Source: Pseudomonas protegens CHA0
GTDB lineage: Bacteria; Pseudomonadota; Gammaproteobacteria; Pseudomonadales; Pseudomonadaceae
Direction: 5' to 3'
DNA length: 64,000 nt
Assembly (NCBI RefSeq): GCF_000397205.1
Contig: NC_021237.1
Span: 3,907,001-3,971,000, forward strand
Position numbers and translations under genes: made by a program. Positions 1 to 10,451 of this stretch are shown piece after piece. Position 1 is the first letter of the stretch; every line of letters begins with the position of its first letter. The notes under the pieces were generated by a model, which was given only the letters and a program-made list of their open reading frames with translations, ran no database searches and had not been told where the DNA came from.

Positions 1-118
1 CCCACTTCGTCCCCGACACCGCAGCCGCCAGATCCCCCCTGGCGCTGCGGCCCGCCCCCCAGCCTCGCCCCGCAACTGCCCACCGGCCCTTCGGCGCGCC
101 GCGCCTTGACGCGCGAAC

Positions 119-152
119 AATGGATCCATAAATCCCCTTCACTGGATCCAAA
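119..152. promoter_or_regulatory. Two upstream VanR operator-like sites
   Basis: Two copies of the TGGATCCA core lie at 119-130 and 141-152, upstream of vanA. The same core forms a longer palindrome at 221-240. The Caulobacter VanR operator is known as ATTGGATCCAAT, and the GntR-family vanR lies just beyond vanAB, so these are read as VanR sites. A weak second promoter (TTGACG at 106-111, A/T-rich hexamer around 128-134) would overlap them. Bases 1-118 hold nothing else recognisable. Confidence 0.7.
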
Positions 153-163
153 ACCCCTATAGC

Positions 164-178
164 AGCCGATTATCGAAC
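164..178 (-). promoter_or_regulatory. PcaR-like operator upstream of vanA
   Basis: Read on the minus strand this is GTTCGATAATCGGCT. It matches 12 of 15 positions of the P. putida PcaR recognition sequence as remembered (GTTCGATAATCGCAC). PcaR is the beta-ketoadipate-responsive IclR-type regulator of protocatechuate degradation. A site here would tie vanillate demethylation to the downstream pathway. Similar sequences occur at 13026-13040 and 22790-22804. Functional role is inference. Confidence 0.45.
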
Positions 179-197
179 ACTAAATCAGCATATTTGT

Positions 198-227
198 TTG
201 ACACCCCCAGAGCGCCAACCATTTAAT
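198..227 (+). promoter_or_regulatory. vanAB sigma-70 promoter
   Basis: TTGACA (198-203) and TTTAAT (222-227) are separated by 18 bp, a near-consensus sigma-70 promoter about 45 bp ahead of the vanA start. The -10 element is buried in the VanR palindrome at 221-240, which explains repression by occlusion. Confidence 0.7.
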
Positions 228-240
228 GGATCCATTAAAT
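221..240. promoter_or_regulatory. Main VanR operator, perfect 20-bp palindrome
   Basis: The sequence ATTTAATGGA-TCCATTAAAT is perfectly self-complementary, centred on GGATCC and overlapping the -10 box of vanAB. It carries the VanR core shared with 119-130, 141-152, 12898-12911 and 13117-13128. Confidence 0.75.
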
Positions 241-251
241 AAAAACAACAA
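241..251 (+). promoter_or_regulatory. Hfq/Crc (CA) motif in the vanA leader
   Basis: AAAAACAACAA contains two overlapping matches to AANAANAA, the Pseudomonas catabolite-activity motif bound by Hfq with Crc. It lies just 5' of the vanA ribosome binding site (GGAG near 258-261). It predicts translational repression of VanA when preferred carbon sources are present. Confidence 0.6.
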
Positions 252-268
252 ACGCCTGGAGAGACGTC

Positions 269-1327
269 ATGTACCCCAAGAATGCCTGGTACGTTGCCTG
301 CACCCCCGATGAATTGCAGGGCAAGCCCCTGGGCCGGCAGATCTGCGGCGAACACATGGTGTTCTACCGCGCCCATGAAGGTCGGGTAGCCGCCGTCGAG
401 GATTTCTGCCCCCATCGCGGCGCGCCGCTGTCCCTGGGCTATGTCGAGAACGGCAACCTGGTATGCGGCTATCACGGCCTGGTGATGGGCTGCGACGGCA
501 AGACCGTGGAAATGCCCGGCCAGCGGGTGCGCGGCTTCCCCTGCAACAAGACCTTCGCCGCGGTGGAGCGCTACGGTTTCATCTGGGTCTGGCCCGGCGA
601 CCAGGCCCTGGCCGACCCGGCGCTGATCCATCACCTGGAATGGGCCGACAACGATCAATGGGCCTATGGCGGCGGGTTGTTCCACATCCAGTGCGACTAC
701 CGGCTGATGATCGACAACCTGATGGACCTGACCCACGAAACCTACGTGCATGCCTCCAGCATCGGCCAGAAGGAAATCGACGAGGCGCCACCGCAGACCA
801 CGGTAGACGGCGATCAGGTGGTCACCGCCCGGCACATGCACAACGTCATGCCGCCGCCCTTCTGGCGCATGGCCCTGCGCGGCAACCAGCTGGCCGACGA
901 CGTGCCGGTGGACCGCTGGCAGATCTGCCGCTTCAGCCCGCCCAGCCATGTGCTGATCGAAGTCGGCGTGGCCCATGCCGGCCACGGTGGCTACGACGCC
1001 CCTGCGCAGTACAAGGCGTCGAGCATCGTGGTGGATTTCATCACCCCAGAAAGTGACACCTCGATCTGGTACTTCTGGGGCATGGCGCGCAACTTCAACC
1101 CCCAGGACCAGGCGCTCACCGAGAGCATCCGCGAAGGCCAGGGCAAGATCTTCAGCGAGGACCTGGAGATGCTTGAGCGCCAGCAGCAGAACCTTCTCGC
1201 CCAGCCCCAGCGCAACCTGCTCAAGCTCAATATCGACGCCGGCGGCGTGCAGTCGCGCCGGGTCCTGGAGCGGCTGATCGCCCAGGAGCGCGAGCCCCGG
1301 GAACCCTTGATCGCCACAAGCCGTTAA
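269..1327 (+). CDS. vanA: Vanillate O-demethylase, oxygenase subunit VanA
   Basis: Terminal oxygenase of the two-component vanillate O-demethylase, which converts vanillate to protocatechuate and formaldehyde in the cytoplasm. The 352-residue protein has an N-terminal Rieske [2Fe-2S] motif (Cys47, His49, Cys66, His69). The mononuclear-iron motif follows: Asp153 in the DLTHETYVH stretch, with His156 and His161 as ligands. The length is normal for the family. The start is set by a GGAG ribosome site 8 bp upstream. It is followed after about 50 bp by vanB, its electron-transfer partner, in one transcript. Expression is probably controlled by VanR at 221-240 and by Hfq/Crc at the A-rich leader. 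The assignment is firm from motifs, partner gene and operators. Confidence 0.95.
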   Translation: MYPKNAWYVACTPDELQGKPLGRQICGEHMVFYRAHEGRVAAVEDFCPHRGAPLSLGYVENGNLVCGYHGLVMGCDGKTVEMPGQRVRGFPCNKTFAAVERYGFIWVWPGDQALADPALIHHLEWADNDQWAYGGGLFHIQCDYRLMIDNLMDLTHETYVHASSIGQKEIDEAPPQTTVDGDQVVTARHMHNVMPPPFWRMALRGNQLADDVPVDRWQICRFSPPSHVLIEVGVAHAGHGGYDAPAQYKASSIVVDFITPESDTSIWYFWGMARNFNPQDQALTESIREGQGKIFSEDLEMLERQQQNLLAQPQRNLLKLNIDAGGVQSRRVLERLIAQEREPREPLIATSR

Positions 1328-1379
1328 CCCCCCGAACCCGACAGGCTGGCGGCCCGGATGCGGCCACTGGCGAGGACCG

Positions 1380-2333
1380 ATGATGATCGACGTACTGGTG
1401 GCCGCGCGCCACGACGAAGCCCTGGACATCTGCAGCTTCGAACTGGCCGCGGCCGACGCAAGCCCCCTGCCCGCCTTCAGCGCCGGCGCCCATATCGACG
1501 TGCATCTGGCCAACGGCCTGGTGCGCCAATACTCCCTGTGCAACCACCCCGCAGAGCGCCACCGCTACCTGATCGGCGTGCTCAAGGACCCTGCCTCCCG
1601 CGGCGGCTCCAGCAGCCTGCACCAGCAACTGGAGGTAGGCACGCGCCTGCGCATCAGCGAGCCACGCAACCTCTTTGCCCTGGAGCACGCAGCACGGCGC
1701 AGCCTGCTGTTCGCCGGCGGCATCGGCATTACCCCGCTCCTCAGCATGGCCGAACAGCTGGCCCACAGCGGCGCGGATTTCCAGCTGCACTACTGCGCTC
1801 GTTCGGCCCAGCGCGCGGCCTTCGTCCAGCGCTTGCAGGCCTCGCCCTTTGCCGAGCGGGTGAGCCTGCATTTCGACGAACAACCGGACACCGCCCTGGA
1901 TATCGCCCAGGCCCTGGCCGGGCCCCGGGACGACGTGCACCTGTATGTCTGCGGCCCCGGTGGCTTCATGCAACACGTGCTGGACAACGCCCGGGCCCAG
2001 GGCTGGAAGGAGCAATGCCTGCACCGCGAATATTTCAGCGCTGCGCCCATCGACCACAGCGCCGACGCCAGCTTCGCGGTGAAGCTGGCCAGCAGCGGCC
2101 AGGTGTTCCAGGTACCGGCCGATCGCAGCGTGGTCCAGGTGCTGCAGGACCAGGGCATCGAAGTGCCGATTTCCTGCGAGCAAGGGATCTGCGGCACCTG
2201 CCTGATCCGGGTGCTGGAAGGGGTACCGGAGCACCGCGACCTGTTCCTCACCGAGGACGAGCAGGCGCGCAACGATCAGTTCACGCCCTGCTGTTCCCGG
2301 GCCAGGAGCCCGCTGCTGGTGCTGGATCTGTAG
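1380..2333 (+). CDS. vanB: Vanillate O-demethylase reductase VanB
   Basis: Reductase that passes electrons from NAD(P)H through flavin and a ferredoxin centre to VanA. Domain order in the 317 residues is class IA: flavin-binding barrel with RQYS (49-52), nucleotide-binding fold with GGIGITP (113-119) and CGPGGFM (191-197), then a C-terminal plant-type [2Fe-2S] domain with Cys266, Cys271, Cys274 and Cys304 or Cys305. Two ATG codons are adjacent (1380 and 1383). A GAGG at 1372-1375 is spaced slightly better for the second, which would shorten the protein by one residue. The gene ends 4 bp before the convergent vanR, with no terminator hairpin visible between them. Confidence 0.95.
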   Translation: MMIDVLVAARHDEALDICSFELAAADASPLPAFSAGAHIDVHLANGLVRQYSLCNHPAERHRYLIGVLKDPASRGGSSSLHQQLEVGTRLRISEPRNLFALEHAARRSLLFAGGIGITPLLSMAEQLAHSGADFQLHYCARSAQRAAFVQRLQASPFAERVSLHFDEQPDTALDIAQALAGPRDDVHLYVCGPGGFMQHVLDNARAQGWKEQCLHREYFSAAPIDHSADASFAVKLASSGQVFQVPADRSVVQVLQDQGIEVPISCEQGICGTCLIRVLEGVPEHRDLFLTEDEQARNDQFTPCCSRARSPLLVLDL

Positions 2334-2337
2334 AGCC

Positions 2338-3051
2338 TCACTGCGGGCGCAGGATCAGCCTCATGCGCTCGTCGGCCACGGCCGAGCCGAAGATCTCGGC
2401 ATAGCGCAAGGTGGCGTTGGCATGCTCGCGCATCAGGGCCTCGGCCCGCGCGCCCTGGCCATTGACCAGGGCATCGAATATCGAGTGATGCTGCATGTGG
2501 GCATAGTTGAAGCGCCGGTATTCCCGGGCCATGTCCTGGCGGTCTACTGCCAGGGCGGTGACCGAGGCGAAAGGCAGGTGGTCGTTGCGCGCCAGGGCAT
2601 CAGCGATCGCCGGGTTGCCGCTGCCCGCCACGATCACCTGGTGAAAACGCATGTTGAGGTCGTGATAGAGCTCCAGGTCCTCTTCGTTGACATAGCCCTT
2701 GTCGAACAGCGCATCGCCCTCGACCAGGCAGCGTTCGAGAATCGCCCGGCCCTCGGCCGACAGCCCGCGCTCGGCGGTCTGGCGCGCCGCCAGGCCTTCC
2801 AGCACCCCGCGCACCTCCACCGCCCCGGCGATGTCTTCGGCGCTCACCGAACGCACCTGAAACCCGCGACCGCCGAACCGCACCAGCAGGCCTTCCTGCT
2901 CCAGGGTGCGAAAGGCCATGCGCACCGGCATGCGTGACACCCCGAACAGCTCGGCGGTGGGCACCTCCATCAAGCGCTCGCCTGCCGCCAACTCGCCCGA
3001 GGCGATCATCTTGCGCAGCGCGACCAGCACCGTTTGACCGGGTTTGCTCAT
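2338..3051 (-). CDS. vanR: GntR-family repressor VanR
   Basis: FadR-subfamily GntR regulator of 237 residues, with an N-terminal winged helix-turn-helix (about residues 10-75; GVSRMPVRMAF in the recognition region) and a C-terminal helical FCD effector domain. It is convergent with vanAB and is the obvious candidate to bind the TGGATCCA palindromes at vanA and at the vanK-like gene, with vanillate as the expected inducer. The start at 3051 was chosen over an upstream in-frame ATG at 3195 because it places the HTH at the usual distance and has AGGA upstream. The longer frame would translate through non-conserved intergenic sequence. Confidence 0.88.
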   Translation of the reverse strand: MSKPGQTVLVALRKMIASGELAAGERLMEVPTAELFGVSRMPVRMAFRTLEQEGLLVRFGGRGFQVRSVSAEDIAGAVEVRGVLEGLAARQTAERGLSAEGRAILERCLVEGDALFDKGYVNEEDLELYHDLNMRFHQVIVAGSGNPAIADALARNDHLPFASVTALAVDRQDMAREYRRFNYAHMQHHSIFDALVNGQGARAEALMREHANATLRYAEIFGSAVADERMRLILRPQ

Positions 3052-3160
3052 CCGGGCAGCTTCCTGAAAACGTGGGCGGCCATAGTAACGCAAGCCCCCC
3101 CGCAACACGCACCCCGAGATTGCCGTAGCCATACGAAGCAGCACGAAACAGCGGCTACCT

Positions 3161-3312
3161 TGTAGCCGCTGCCGAGCCTCGGCGAGGCTGCGCAAAGGTC
3201 CGCAGGACCTTGCCTGGCGATCTGCCGCCGGACCTCCAGCGCCCGTGGAATCGCTGCGTCTGCTGCGTCGGAATGCCGCCCAAGCCGTTCGCAGCCTGCG
3301 GCAGCGGCTACA
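3161..3312. repeat. 152-bp inverted-terminal repeat element, copy A
   Basis: Non-coding element beginning TGTAGCCGCTGCC and ending with the near-complement GGCAGCGGCTACA. A copy of exactly the same length lies at 59262-59413, and a degraded, oppositely oriented copy at about 25380-25522. It fills the gap between the vanR start and the 3' end of the porin gene. It resembles a MITE or extended REP-type element, and no coding sequence is evident inside. Confidence 0.75.
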
Positions 3313-3318
3313 GGGTTT

Positions 3319-4575
3319 TCAGAGCGACAGCGGGTAGCTGACAATCAGCCGGGTCTGGTCGAAGTCGCTGTTGAAACTGCGTCGGTTGGTGGCGTTGTTC
3401 AGCCGCAGGCTGAGGTTCTTCAAGGTGCCGCTCTGCAGGGTGTAGCCGATCTCGGTATCGCGCTCCCACTCATGGCCGTCATTGCCCACCTTGGTGGTGG
3501 CGCTGTCGCCACGACCGTAGCGCACCATGGCCAGCAGCCCGGGAATCCCCGAGGCGGCGAAGTCATAGTCATAACGCACCTGCCACGAACGCTCGCCGGC
3601 GTTGCTGAAGTTGCCGTTGAACATGTCGTTGCCCAGGGTCCGGCCGCTGCTGCCGTAGACCGACATCCAGGGGCTGTCGCCGCTGACTTTCTGCAACCCC
3701 AGGTACAGCGTGTGCCCGGCCCGGGAGGCGGAGAACAGACCATAGGCGGTGTGGCTGTCGACCCGGCCGATACGCGCGCTGCCATCGTCGCGGTCGATGA
3801 AGTAGCCCAGGTTCGCCCCCAGGGTCCAGTCCCCCAGCGGTTGCTTGTGCAGCAGGTTGAAGTAGCTCTGGCGGTAGATGTCCTCCAGCTGCGAATGCCA
3901 GACCCCGAGCAAGGTGCGCTGCTGGTTGAAGCGGTATTCGGCACCGGCGTAGTTGAAGCCGTCGGACTTGACCCCGGGCGCGGCCCAGGCCGAAAGGTCC
4001 TGCATGTCCGAGGAGTTGCGCAGGCTGACGGCACGGTACTGCCCGGCCTGCAGCCCCAGGCCGCTGATCTCTCGGGAGACCAGCATGGCCCCGCGGAAGG
4101 TTTGCGGCAGCAGGCGGCCGTCGTCATAACGCAGCAGTGGAATGTCCGGCAGCAGCTCGCCGACCTTGAACTCGGTGGCGGAAATCCGCGCCTTGAGGGC
4201 CGCTCCGGCGCGACCGAAATTGTCCGCGGCGCGCCCGTCGTCGTGCACCGGCAGCAACTCCGAACCGCTGGCCTGGCGACTGCTGTCGAGCTTGAGGCCG
4301 AACAGGCCGATGGCGTCCAGGCCAAAGCCCACGGTGCCCGGGGTGTAGCCGGAGCTGAACTTGAGGATAAAGCCCTGGGCCCACTCCTCGACCTGGCCCT
4401 TGGGCGCGTCATGGTCACGAAAATCCCGGTTGAAGTAGTAGTTGCGCAGCAGCAGGTCGGTCTTGCTCCCCTCGAAAAAACCGCTGTCGTCGGCGGCCCA
4501 GGCGGGCACGCACAGGCCCACGGACAAGCAAGCCCCCACCAGGGAACGGCACTGCATCGGATGACGGGTGTTCAT
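3319..4575 (-). CDS. OprD-family outer-membrane porin
   Basis: Substrate-specific porin of the OprD/Occ family, 418 residues, for entry of small carboxylates through the outer membrane. Residues 1-28 form a signal peptide ending AWA before ADDSGFFEGS. The FFEGSKTDLLLRNYYFNRDF-type opening, the EWAQGF segment and a C-terminal beta-strand ending in Leu are family hallmarks. The start at 4575 has CGGAG about 9 bp upstream. Within the leader, AACAATAA (4578-4585) is a Crc/Hfq-type motif. Next to vanAB and the aldehyde dehydrogenase it most likely admits vanillate, benzoate or mandelate; P. aeruginosa OpdK is a vanillate-specific relative. Exact substrate is inference. Confidence 0.88.
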   Translation of the reverse strand: MNTRHPMQCRSLVGACLSVGLCVPAWAADDSGFFEGSKTDLLLRNYYFNRDFRDHDAPKGQVEEWAQGFILKFSSGYTPGTVGFGLDAIGLFGLKLDSSRQASGSELLPVHDDGRAADNFGRAGAALKARISATEFKVGELLPDIPLLRYDDGRLLPQTFRGAMLVSREISGLGLQAGQYRAVSLRNSSDMQDLSAWAAPGVKSDGFNYAGAEYRFNQQRTLLGVWHSQLEDIYRQSYFNLLHKQPLGDWTLGANLGYFIDRDDGSARIGRVDSHTAYGLFSASRAGHTLYLGLQKVSGDSPWMSVYGSSGRTLGNDMFNGNFSNAGERSWQVRYDYDFAASGIPGLLAMVRYGRGDSATTKVGNDGHEWERDTEIGYTLQSGTLKNLSLRLNNATNRRSFNSDFDQTRLIVSYPLSL

Positions 4576-4577
4576 TA

Positions 4578-4585
4578 TTATTGTT
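4578..4585 (-). promoter_or_regulatory. Hfq/Crc (CA) motif at the porin start
   Basis: On the minus strand this reads AACAATAA, a full AANAANAA match lying directly between the ribosome site and the ATG of the OprD porin. It suggests catabolite repression of porin translation. Confidence 0.5.
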
Positions 4586-4651
4586 CTCCGCTTTTCATAG
4601 GCGCAGCCGTGCCCGACAGGCCGACAAGGGCCCGCGCGCTCACGGATGCTC

Positions 4652-4677
4652 AAAAGCCCGGCCAGGGCGGCCGGGCG
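4652..4677 (-). terminator. Rho-independent terminator after the aldehyde dehydrogenase
   Basis: On the minus strand GCCCGGCC and GGCCGGGC pair around a 5-base loop and are followed by TTTT. It lies about 20 bp past the stop codon of the aldehyde dehydrogenase at 4696, separating it from the porin gene. Confidence 0.7.
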
Positions 4678-4695
4678 TTATTCAAAGGTGCCGGG

Positions 4696-6171
4696 TCAGA
4701 AGGGATACTGACGCGGCCGGTGCTGCAGGCTGATCCAGTGGTCCCGGGTGAATTCATCAATCGCCCAGTCGCCGTTGAAGCGCCCAAGGCCTGAGTTCTT
4801 CTCGCCACCGAAGGGCGCGTTGGCCTCGTCGTTCACCGGCACATCGTTGATGTGGGTCATGCCGGCGCGCACCTGCCGGGCGAAGTTCACCCCGCGCTCC
4901 AGGTTGCCGGTGAACACTGCACTGGCCAGGCCGAATTCGCTGTCGTTGGCCAGCTCCAGGGCATGGGCTTCGTCCCGGGCGCGCAGCAGCCCCACCAGCG
5001 GGCCGAAGATTTCATTGCGCGCCAGGTCCATGTCGGCACGCACTTCGCCGTACACATGGGGCGCCAGCAGGTTGCCGTTCTGCCCGCCCTCGTACAGTGG
5101 CTCGGCGCCCTGCTCGCGGGCCAGGGCGATCTTGTCCTGCAGGCCCTGCAACTGGCGGGCGTTGATCACCGGGCCGATCACTGTGTCCAGCGATTGCGGA
5201 TCACCCACCTTGAGCTGCTTGACCCGGGCCACGAAGCGCTGGGCGAAGGCGTCATAGAGGCGCTCGTCGACGATGATGCGGTTGATCGCCATGCAGATCT
5301 GCCCCTGGTGCAGGAACTTGCCGAACACCGCGGCGTTCACCGCCTGTTCCAGGTCGGCATCGTCCAGTACCACGAACGGGCTGTTGCCCCCCAATTCAAG
5401 CGCCACGTGCTTGAGGTGCTCGCCGCCACTGGCGATGCGGCCGATGCCGCGCCCCACCGGGGTCGAGCCGGTGAAGGTGATCAGCGCCGGCACCGGGTGC
5501 TCGACAAAGGCATCGCCGATCTCGCTACCGGCCCCCACCACCACGCTGAACACCCCGGCGGGCAGGCCCGCTTCCTCGAAGATCCTGGCCAGCAGCAGGC
5601 CGCCGCACACCGGCGTATCGCTGGCCGGCTTGACCACCACCGCGTTGCCCAGGGCCAGGGCCGGGGCGATGGAGCGCTGGGTCAGGTGCAGCGGGAAGTT
5701 CCACGGGCTGATCACTCCGACCACCCCCAGGGCGCTGCGGTACACCCGGCTTTCCTTGCCCGGCACATCGGATTCGACAATCCGCCCGTGGACCCGCGCC
5801 GGGAAGGACGCCGCCTCCAGGGTGATGGCCCGCGCCGCGCCCCACTCGGCCAGGGCCTTGATCCGTGTGCTGCCGGATTCGCGAATGATCCAGTCGACAA
5901 TTTCCTCCTGGCGCCGGTCGAAGATCGCCACCGCCTGGTGCAGCACCGCCGCGCGCTGGGACGGGCCCAGGGCCGCCCATTGCGGCTGCACCTGGGCGGC
6001 CTTGGCGTAGGCCGCGTCCAGGTCGCTGCGGTTGGCCTGGGCCAGTTCCAGCAGCTGTGCACCGTCGAATGGATTGCTCACCACCAGGGTCTTGCCGGAG
6101 GCGCCGGCGCGCCACTGTCCGGCGATGGGTTGCAGGTGCAGATCGCGATAGACCGCGTTGGAATCACTCAT
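4696..6171 (-). CDS. Aromatic aldehyde dehydrogenase (benzaldehyde/vanillin type)
   Basis: NAD(P)-dependent aldehyde dehydrogenase of 491 residues that oxidises an aromatic aldehyde to the acid. The Asn of PWNFP (158), the general base Glu259 in ELGG and the nucleophile Cys293 in GQICMAINR are intact. It differs from the vdh-type enzyme at 18225. It is read with the same polarity as the KPR-family dehydrogenase, transporter and benzoylformate decarboxylase that follow to 10336, so it fits the benzaldehyde dehydrogenase step (MdlD role) or oxidation of vanillin to feed VanAB. The start at 6171 is backed by AGGAG with 7-bp spacing. A REP pair separates it from the upstream gene. Confidence 0.88.
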   Translation of the reverse strand: MSDSNAVYRDLHLQPIAGQWRAGASGKTLVVSNPFDGAQLLELAQANRSDLDAAYAKAAQVQPQWAALGPSQRAAVLHQAVAIFDRRQEEIVDWIIRESGSTRIKALAEWGAARAITLEAASFPARVHGRIVESDVPGKESRVYRSALGVVGVISPWNFPLHLTQRSIAPALALGNAVVVKPASDTPVCGGLLLARIFEEAGLPAGVFSVVVGAGSEIGDAFVEHPVPALITFTGSTPVGRGIGRIASGGEHLKHVALELGGNSPFVVLDDADLEQAVNAAVFGKFLHQGQICMAINRIIVDERLYDAFAQRFVARVKQLKVGDPQSLDTVIGPVINARQLQGLQDKIALAREQGAEPLYEGGQNGNLLAPHVYGEVRADMDLARNEIFGPLVGLLRARDEAHALELANDSEFGLASAVFTGNLERGVNFARQVRAGMTHINDVPVNDEANAPFGGEKNSGLGRFNGDWAIDEFTRDHWISLQHRPRQYPF

Positions 6172-6231
6172 GGAAAATCTCCTCATGGAACAGCATTCAT
6201 AAACCGATGTGTCACACAAAAGCCGGCGTAT

Positions 6232-6313
6232 GCAGGAGCTGGCTTGCCAGCGAAGGCGCCCGCCAGCGCCACACAAGCCCCAAGGCCCTCTTCGCCGGCA
6301 AGCCGGCTCCTAC
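6232..6313. repeat. REP pair (BIME-like) at the dehydrogenase 3' end
   Basis: Two inverted Pseudomonas REP units: GAGCTGGCTTGCCAGCGAAGG from 6236 and its counterpart ending CCGGCTCCTAC at 6313. They can fold into one long hairpin in the gap between two co-directional genes. The outer end supplies the TAG stop codon (6310-6312) of the upstream gene. Confidence 0.8.
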
Positions 6314-7233
6314 GAGGCGGCGCGCTTTTCGATCAGGCGCAGCAGGCCCAGCAGGGTTTCGGTGTGGGGCACAGGCACCCCCGCCTGCCGCGCCCGTTCC
6401 AGCACCTGGCCATTGATGGAGCCGATCTCCGTGGGCCGCCCTGCCAGCACGTCCTGCAACATCGAAGGCTTGTGGGTGCGGTGATGGGCAATGGCGAACG
6501 CCACACTGTCCAGGCAGCCCTGGGCATCCAGCTCTATTCCCTGGGACCTGGCCACCGCCACCACCTCCAGCACAATGGACCGGGCCAGGGCCACGCCTTC
6601 CGGCGCTGCGTCCAGCTGGCCCACGGTGCAGCCGGTGGCGGCGCACAGGCTGTTCAAGGCGGCGTTGAAGGCCACCTTCTCCCAGATAGAGGTCCAGACC
6701 TGCGGGTCCACCGCACAGTTCAGCCCGGCAGCGTCCAGCACCGCCGCCACCTCCTGGCTGGCGTTGCGCTCGCGGCTATCGAGGGCCAGCACCCGCACCA
6801 TGCCCTGGCCGTGGGAATGCACCTGCCCCGGCCCGACCATGTCGGCGGGCCAGTTGGTCATGCCGATCAGCACCTGCTGCGGGGCCACATGCCGGGATAG
6901 CGCCTCGGCATTGCCCAGGCCGTTCTGCAGGGTCAGTACGAGGGTGTGGCCGGCGATATGCCCGGCGACACTGCGCAAGGCACTGTCGGTGTGCAGGGTC
7001 TTGGTGAAGACCAGCAACAGGTCGGGGTGCCCCGTGGCCTGCTCCGGACGGCTGGCGTGCAGGCCGGTAATGCGCCGCTCGCCGCTGTCGGTGGCCAGCA
7101 GCAGGCCGTCGCTGCGGATCGCCGCAAGGTGCCCGTCGTTGATGTCCAGCAGGGTTACCTGCTGGCCGCTTTGCGCCAGCAGGCCGCCAAACAGCGAACC
7201 CATGGCGCCCGCGCCAAGAATGGTGATGTTCAT
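6310..7233 (-). CDS. Ketopantoate reductase-family dehydrogenase, possible D-mandelate dehydrogenase
   Basis: NAD(P)-dependent 2-hydroxyacid dehydrogenase of the ApbA/PanE family, 307 residues. It has an N-terminal Rossmann motif GAGAMG (about residues 7-12) and a C-terminal helical domain with the family's conserved Lys and Asn region (WEKVAFNAALNSL). AGGAGG precedes the ATG at 7233. The family makes pantoate, but some members are D-mandelate dehydrogenases (known in Enterococcus). The gene lies two genes downstream of mdlC on the same strand and next to an aromatic aldehyde dehydrogenase, so oxidation of an aromatic 2-hydroxyacid to the benzoylformate-type ketoacid is the favoured role. This is inference; ordinary PanE activity remains possible. 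Its TAG stop is part of a REP element. Confidence 0.75.
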   Translation of the reverse strand: MNITILGAGAMGSLFGGLLAQSGQQVTLLDINDGHLAAIRSDGLLLATDSGERRITGLHASRPEQATGHPDLLLVFTKTLHTDSALRSVAGHIAGHTLVLTLQNGLGNAEALSRHVAPQQVLIGMTNWPADMVGPGQVHSHGQGMVRVLALDSRERNASQEVAAVLDAAGLNCAVDPQVWTSIWEKVAFNAALNSLCAATGCTVGQLDAAPEGVALARSIVLEVVAVARSQGIELDAQGCLDSVAFAIAHHRTHKPSMLQDVLAGRPTEIGSINGQVLERARQAGVPVPHTETLLGLLRLIEKRAAS

Positions 7234-7276
7234 CGAACCTCCTGTTTGAGTGGCTGGTTCACGCACCGGGCCGCGT

Positions 7277-8668
7277 TCATGACTGGCCCGGCAGACGCCG
7301 GGGAATGTGCCGGCCCACGATCAGCAGCGCCAGCAGCGCCATGACCATCACCGAACCCAGCAGCGTGAGGTAGCCGTTGGCGCCGCCCTGGGTGATCACC
7401 AGGGCTCCGGCGAAGGCACTGAGGATCGCCCCCAGGCGCCCGAAGGCCAGGGCCGATGCGGTGCCCGTGGCGCGCACACTGGTGGGGTAGATAAAGGCGC
7501 ACAGGGCAAACATGGTGGACTGCACGGCGTTGACGAACAGGCCGTGCACGCCGAAGCCGAAGATCAGCAGCCCGGTGTCCTGGTGGATGTCCACCACCTG
7601 CAACAGGAAGGCGCTGGCCGCGCCGCCGGCGCAGCAGATCAGCAGCGGCCAGAACGAACCCCAGCGAGTGATGGCCACCGCGCACACCAGTGCCCCGATC
7701 ACCCCGCCCAGGTTGTAGGCGGTCAGCCCGGAACCGGCCACCGACAGCTCCAGGCCTTCGGACAGCAGCATGGTGGGCAGCCAGCTGAAGGCGCTGTAGA
7801 CCGCGGTCAGGCACATGAAGAACGCCACCCAGAGGGCCAGGGTGTCACGCCCGTAGCCCAGGGCGAACAAGGCGCGGAAACCACCCTGCTTCTCGCTCTT
7901 CTGCTCCAGGGCATCGGTGTAGACCACCCCCGCCGCCATCGGCCGGCCCATGCGCCCGAGCAAGGTGCCCAGCTCGTTCCAGCGCTGGGGCCGGCGCGCC
8001 AGAAAGCGCGGCGACTCCGGCAGCGTCGCCAGCAAGGCAAAGCCCAGGACGATGGGCAGGCTGCCGCCGATGAAAAACAGGGTGCGCCAGCCGTACAGCG
8101 GCAACACATGGGAGGCGAACAACCCCGCCAGCATCCCGCCCAGGGGCACGCAGACAATGGTGGCCGTCACCGCCAGGGTACGCCGCCGCGCCGGGGTGAA
8201 CTCGGCCGTCACCGTGGTGGCGCTGGGCAGCGCGCCACCGATGCCCAGCCCGGCGATAAAACGCAGGGCCGCCACCGCCAGCGCATTGGGCGCCAGGCCA
8301 ATGGCGCAAGTGGCCGCACCGAACACGAAGACACTGGCAATGATCGCCATGCGCCGGCCGAACCGGTCGGCAAACAGACCGGCACAGGCACTGCCGATGC
8401 CCATGCCGATCAGCCCGGCCGCCACCGCCGGAGCGAACGCCTCGCGGGTGATGCCCCACTCCTTGATCATCAGCGGAATGGCAAAGCCGATCAGTTGGCC
8501 GTCGAAGCCGTCCATGACGATGGACAGCGCCGCCAGCAACACCACCAGCTTCTGCATGCCGGTGAAGGGGCCATGGTCGAGCAAGGTGCCGATGTCGGCG
8601 TGGGTGGAACCGGAACGCGCCGGCTGGGGCGCGTCATCTATCACAGCAGTGACCGAAGTCGTGTTCAT
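7277..8668 (-). CDS. MFS transporter, aromatic acid:H+ symporter (AAHS) family
   Basis: Inner-membrane 12-helix transporter of 463 residues. The first helix carries the AAHS signature MDGFDG, the loop between helices 2 and 3 has ADRFGRR, and PESPRFL follows helix 6, all typical of PcaK/BenK/VanK-type aromatic acid permeases. The ATG at 8668 is preferred to an in-frame GTG two codons upstream because AGAGG lies 5 bp ahead of it. A Crc/Hfq motif (8681-8688) precedes the ribosome site. It sits between mdlC and the KPR-family dehydrogenase, so uptake of mandelate, hydroxymandelate or benzoylformate is likely; substrate is inference. Confidence 0.85.
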   Translation of the reverse strand: MNTTSVTAVIDDAPQPARSGSTHADIGTLLDHGPFTGMQKLVVLLAALSIVMDGFDGQLIGFAIPLMIKEWGITREAFAPAVAAGLIGMGIGSACAGLFADRFGRRMAIIASVFVFGAATCAIGLAPNALAVAALRFIAGLGIGGALPSATTVTAEFTPARRRTLAVTATIVCVPLGGMLAGLFASHVLPLYGWRTLFFIGGSLPIVLGFALLATLPESPRFLARRPQRWNELGTLLGRMGRPMAAGVVYTDALEQKSEKQGGFRALFALGYGRDTLALWVAFFMCLTAVYSAFSWLPTMLLSEGLELSVAGSGLTAYNLGGVIGALVCAVAITRWGSFWPLLICCAGGAASAFLLQVVDIHQDTGLLIFGFGVHGLFVNAVQSTMFALCAFIYPTSVRATGTASALAFGRLGAILSAFAGALVITQGGANGYLTLLGSVMVMALLALLIVGRHIPRRLPGQS

Positions 8669-8680
8669 AACCACCTCTTT

Positions 8681-8688
8681 TTATTCTT
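8681..8688 (-). promoter_or_regulatory. Hfq/Crc (CA) motif in the AAHS transporter leader
   Basis: Minus strand AAGAATAA followed by AAAAG, overlapping the approach to the AGAGG ribosome site. It is a full AANAANAA match and a candidate site for catabolite repression of transporter synthesis. Confidence 0.5.
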
Positions 8689-8749
8689 CTGGTGAGTCCG
8701 CAGGTTGCGGTTGGCAAGGCCGGGCTCGCGCCCGGCGACAAGGCAGCCC

Positions 8750-10451
<1,702 letters not shown>

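Noticed and set aside
1..118. Possible 3' end of an upstream gene at the window edge
   Set aside because: No frame with recognisable protein sequence; too short to judge and C-rich only.
3161..3312. Open frame through the 152-bp repeat extending vanR or encoding a small protein
   Set aside because: The same repeat elsewhere has differing interior and frames; the terminal inverted repeats explain it better as a non-coding element.
8718..8737. CCGGGC/GCCCGG stem between mdlC and the AAHS transporter as a terminator
   Set aside because: No T-run follows on the minus strand and the genes appear to form one unit; at most it is an intercistronic structure.
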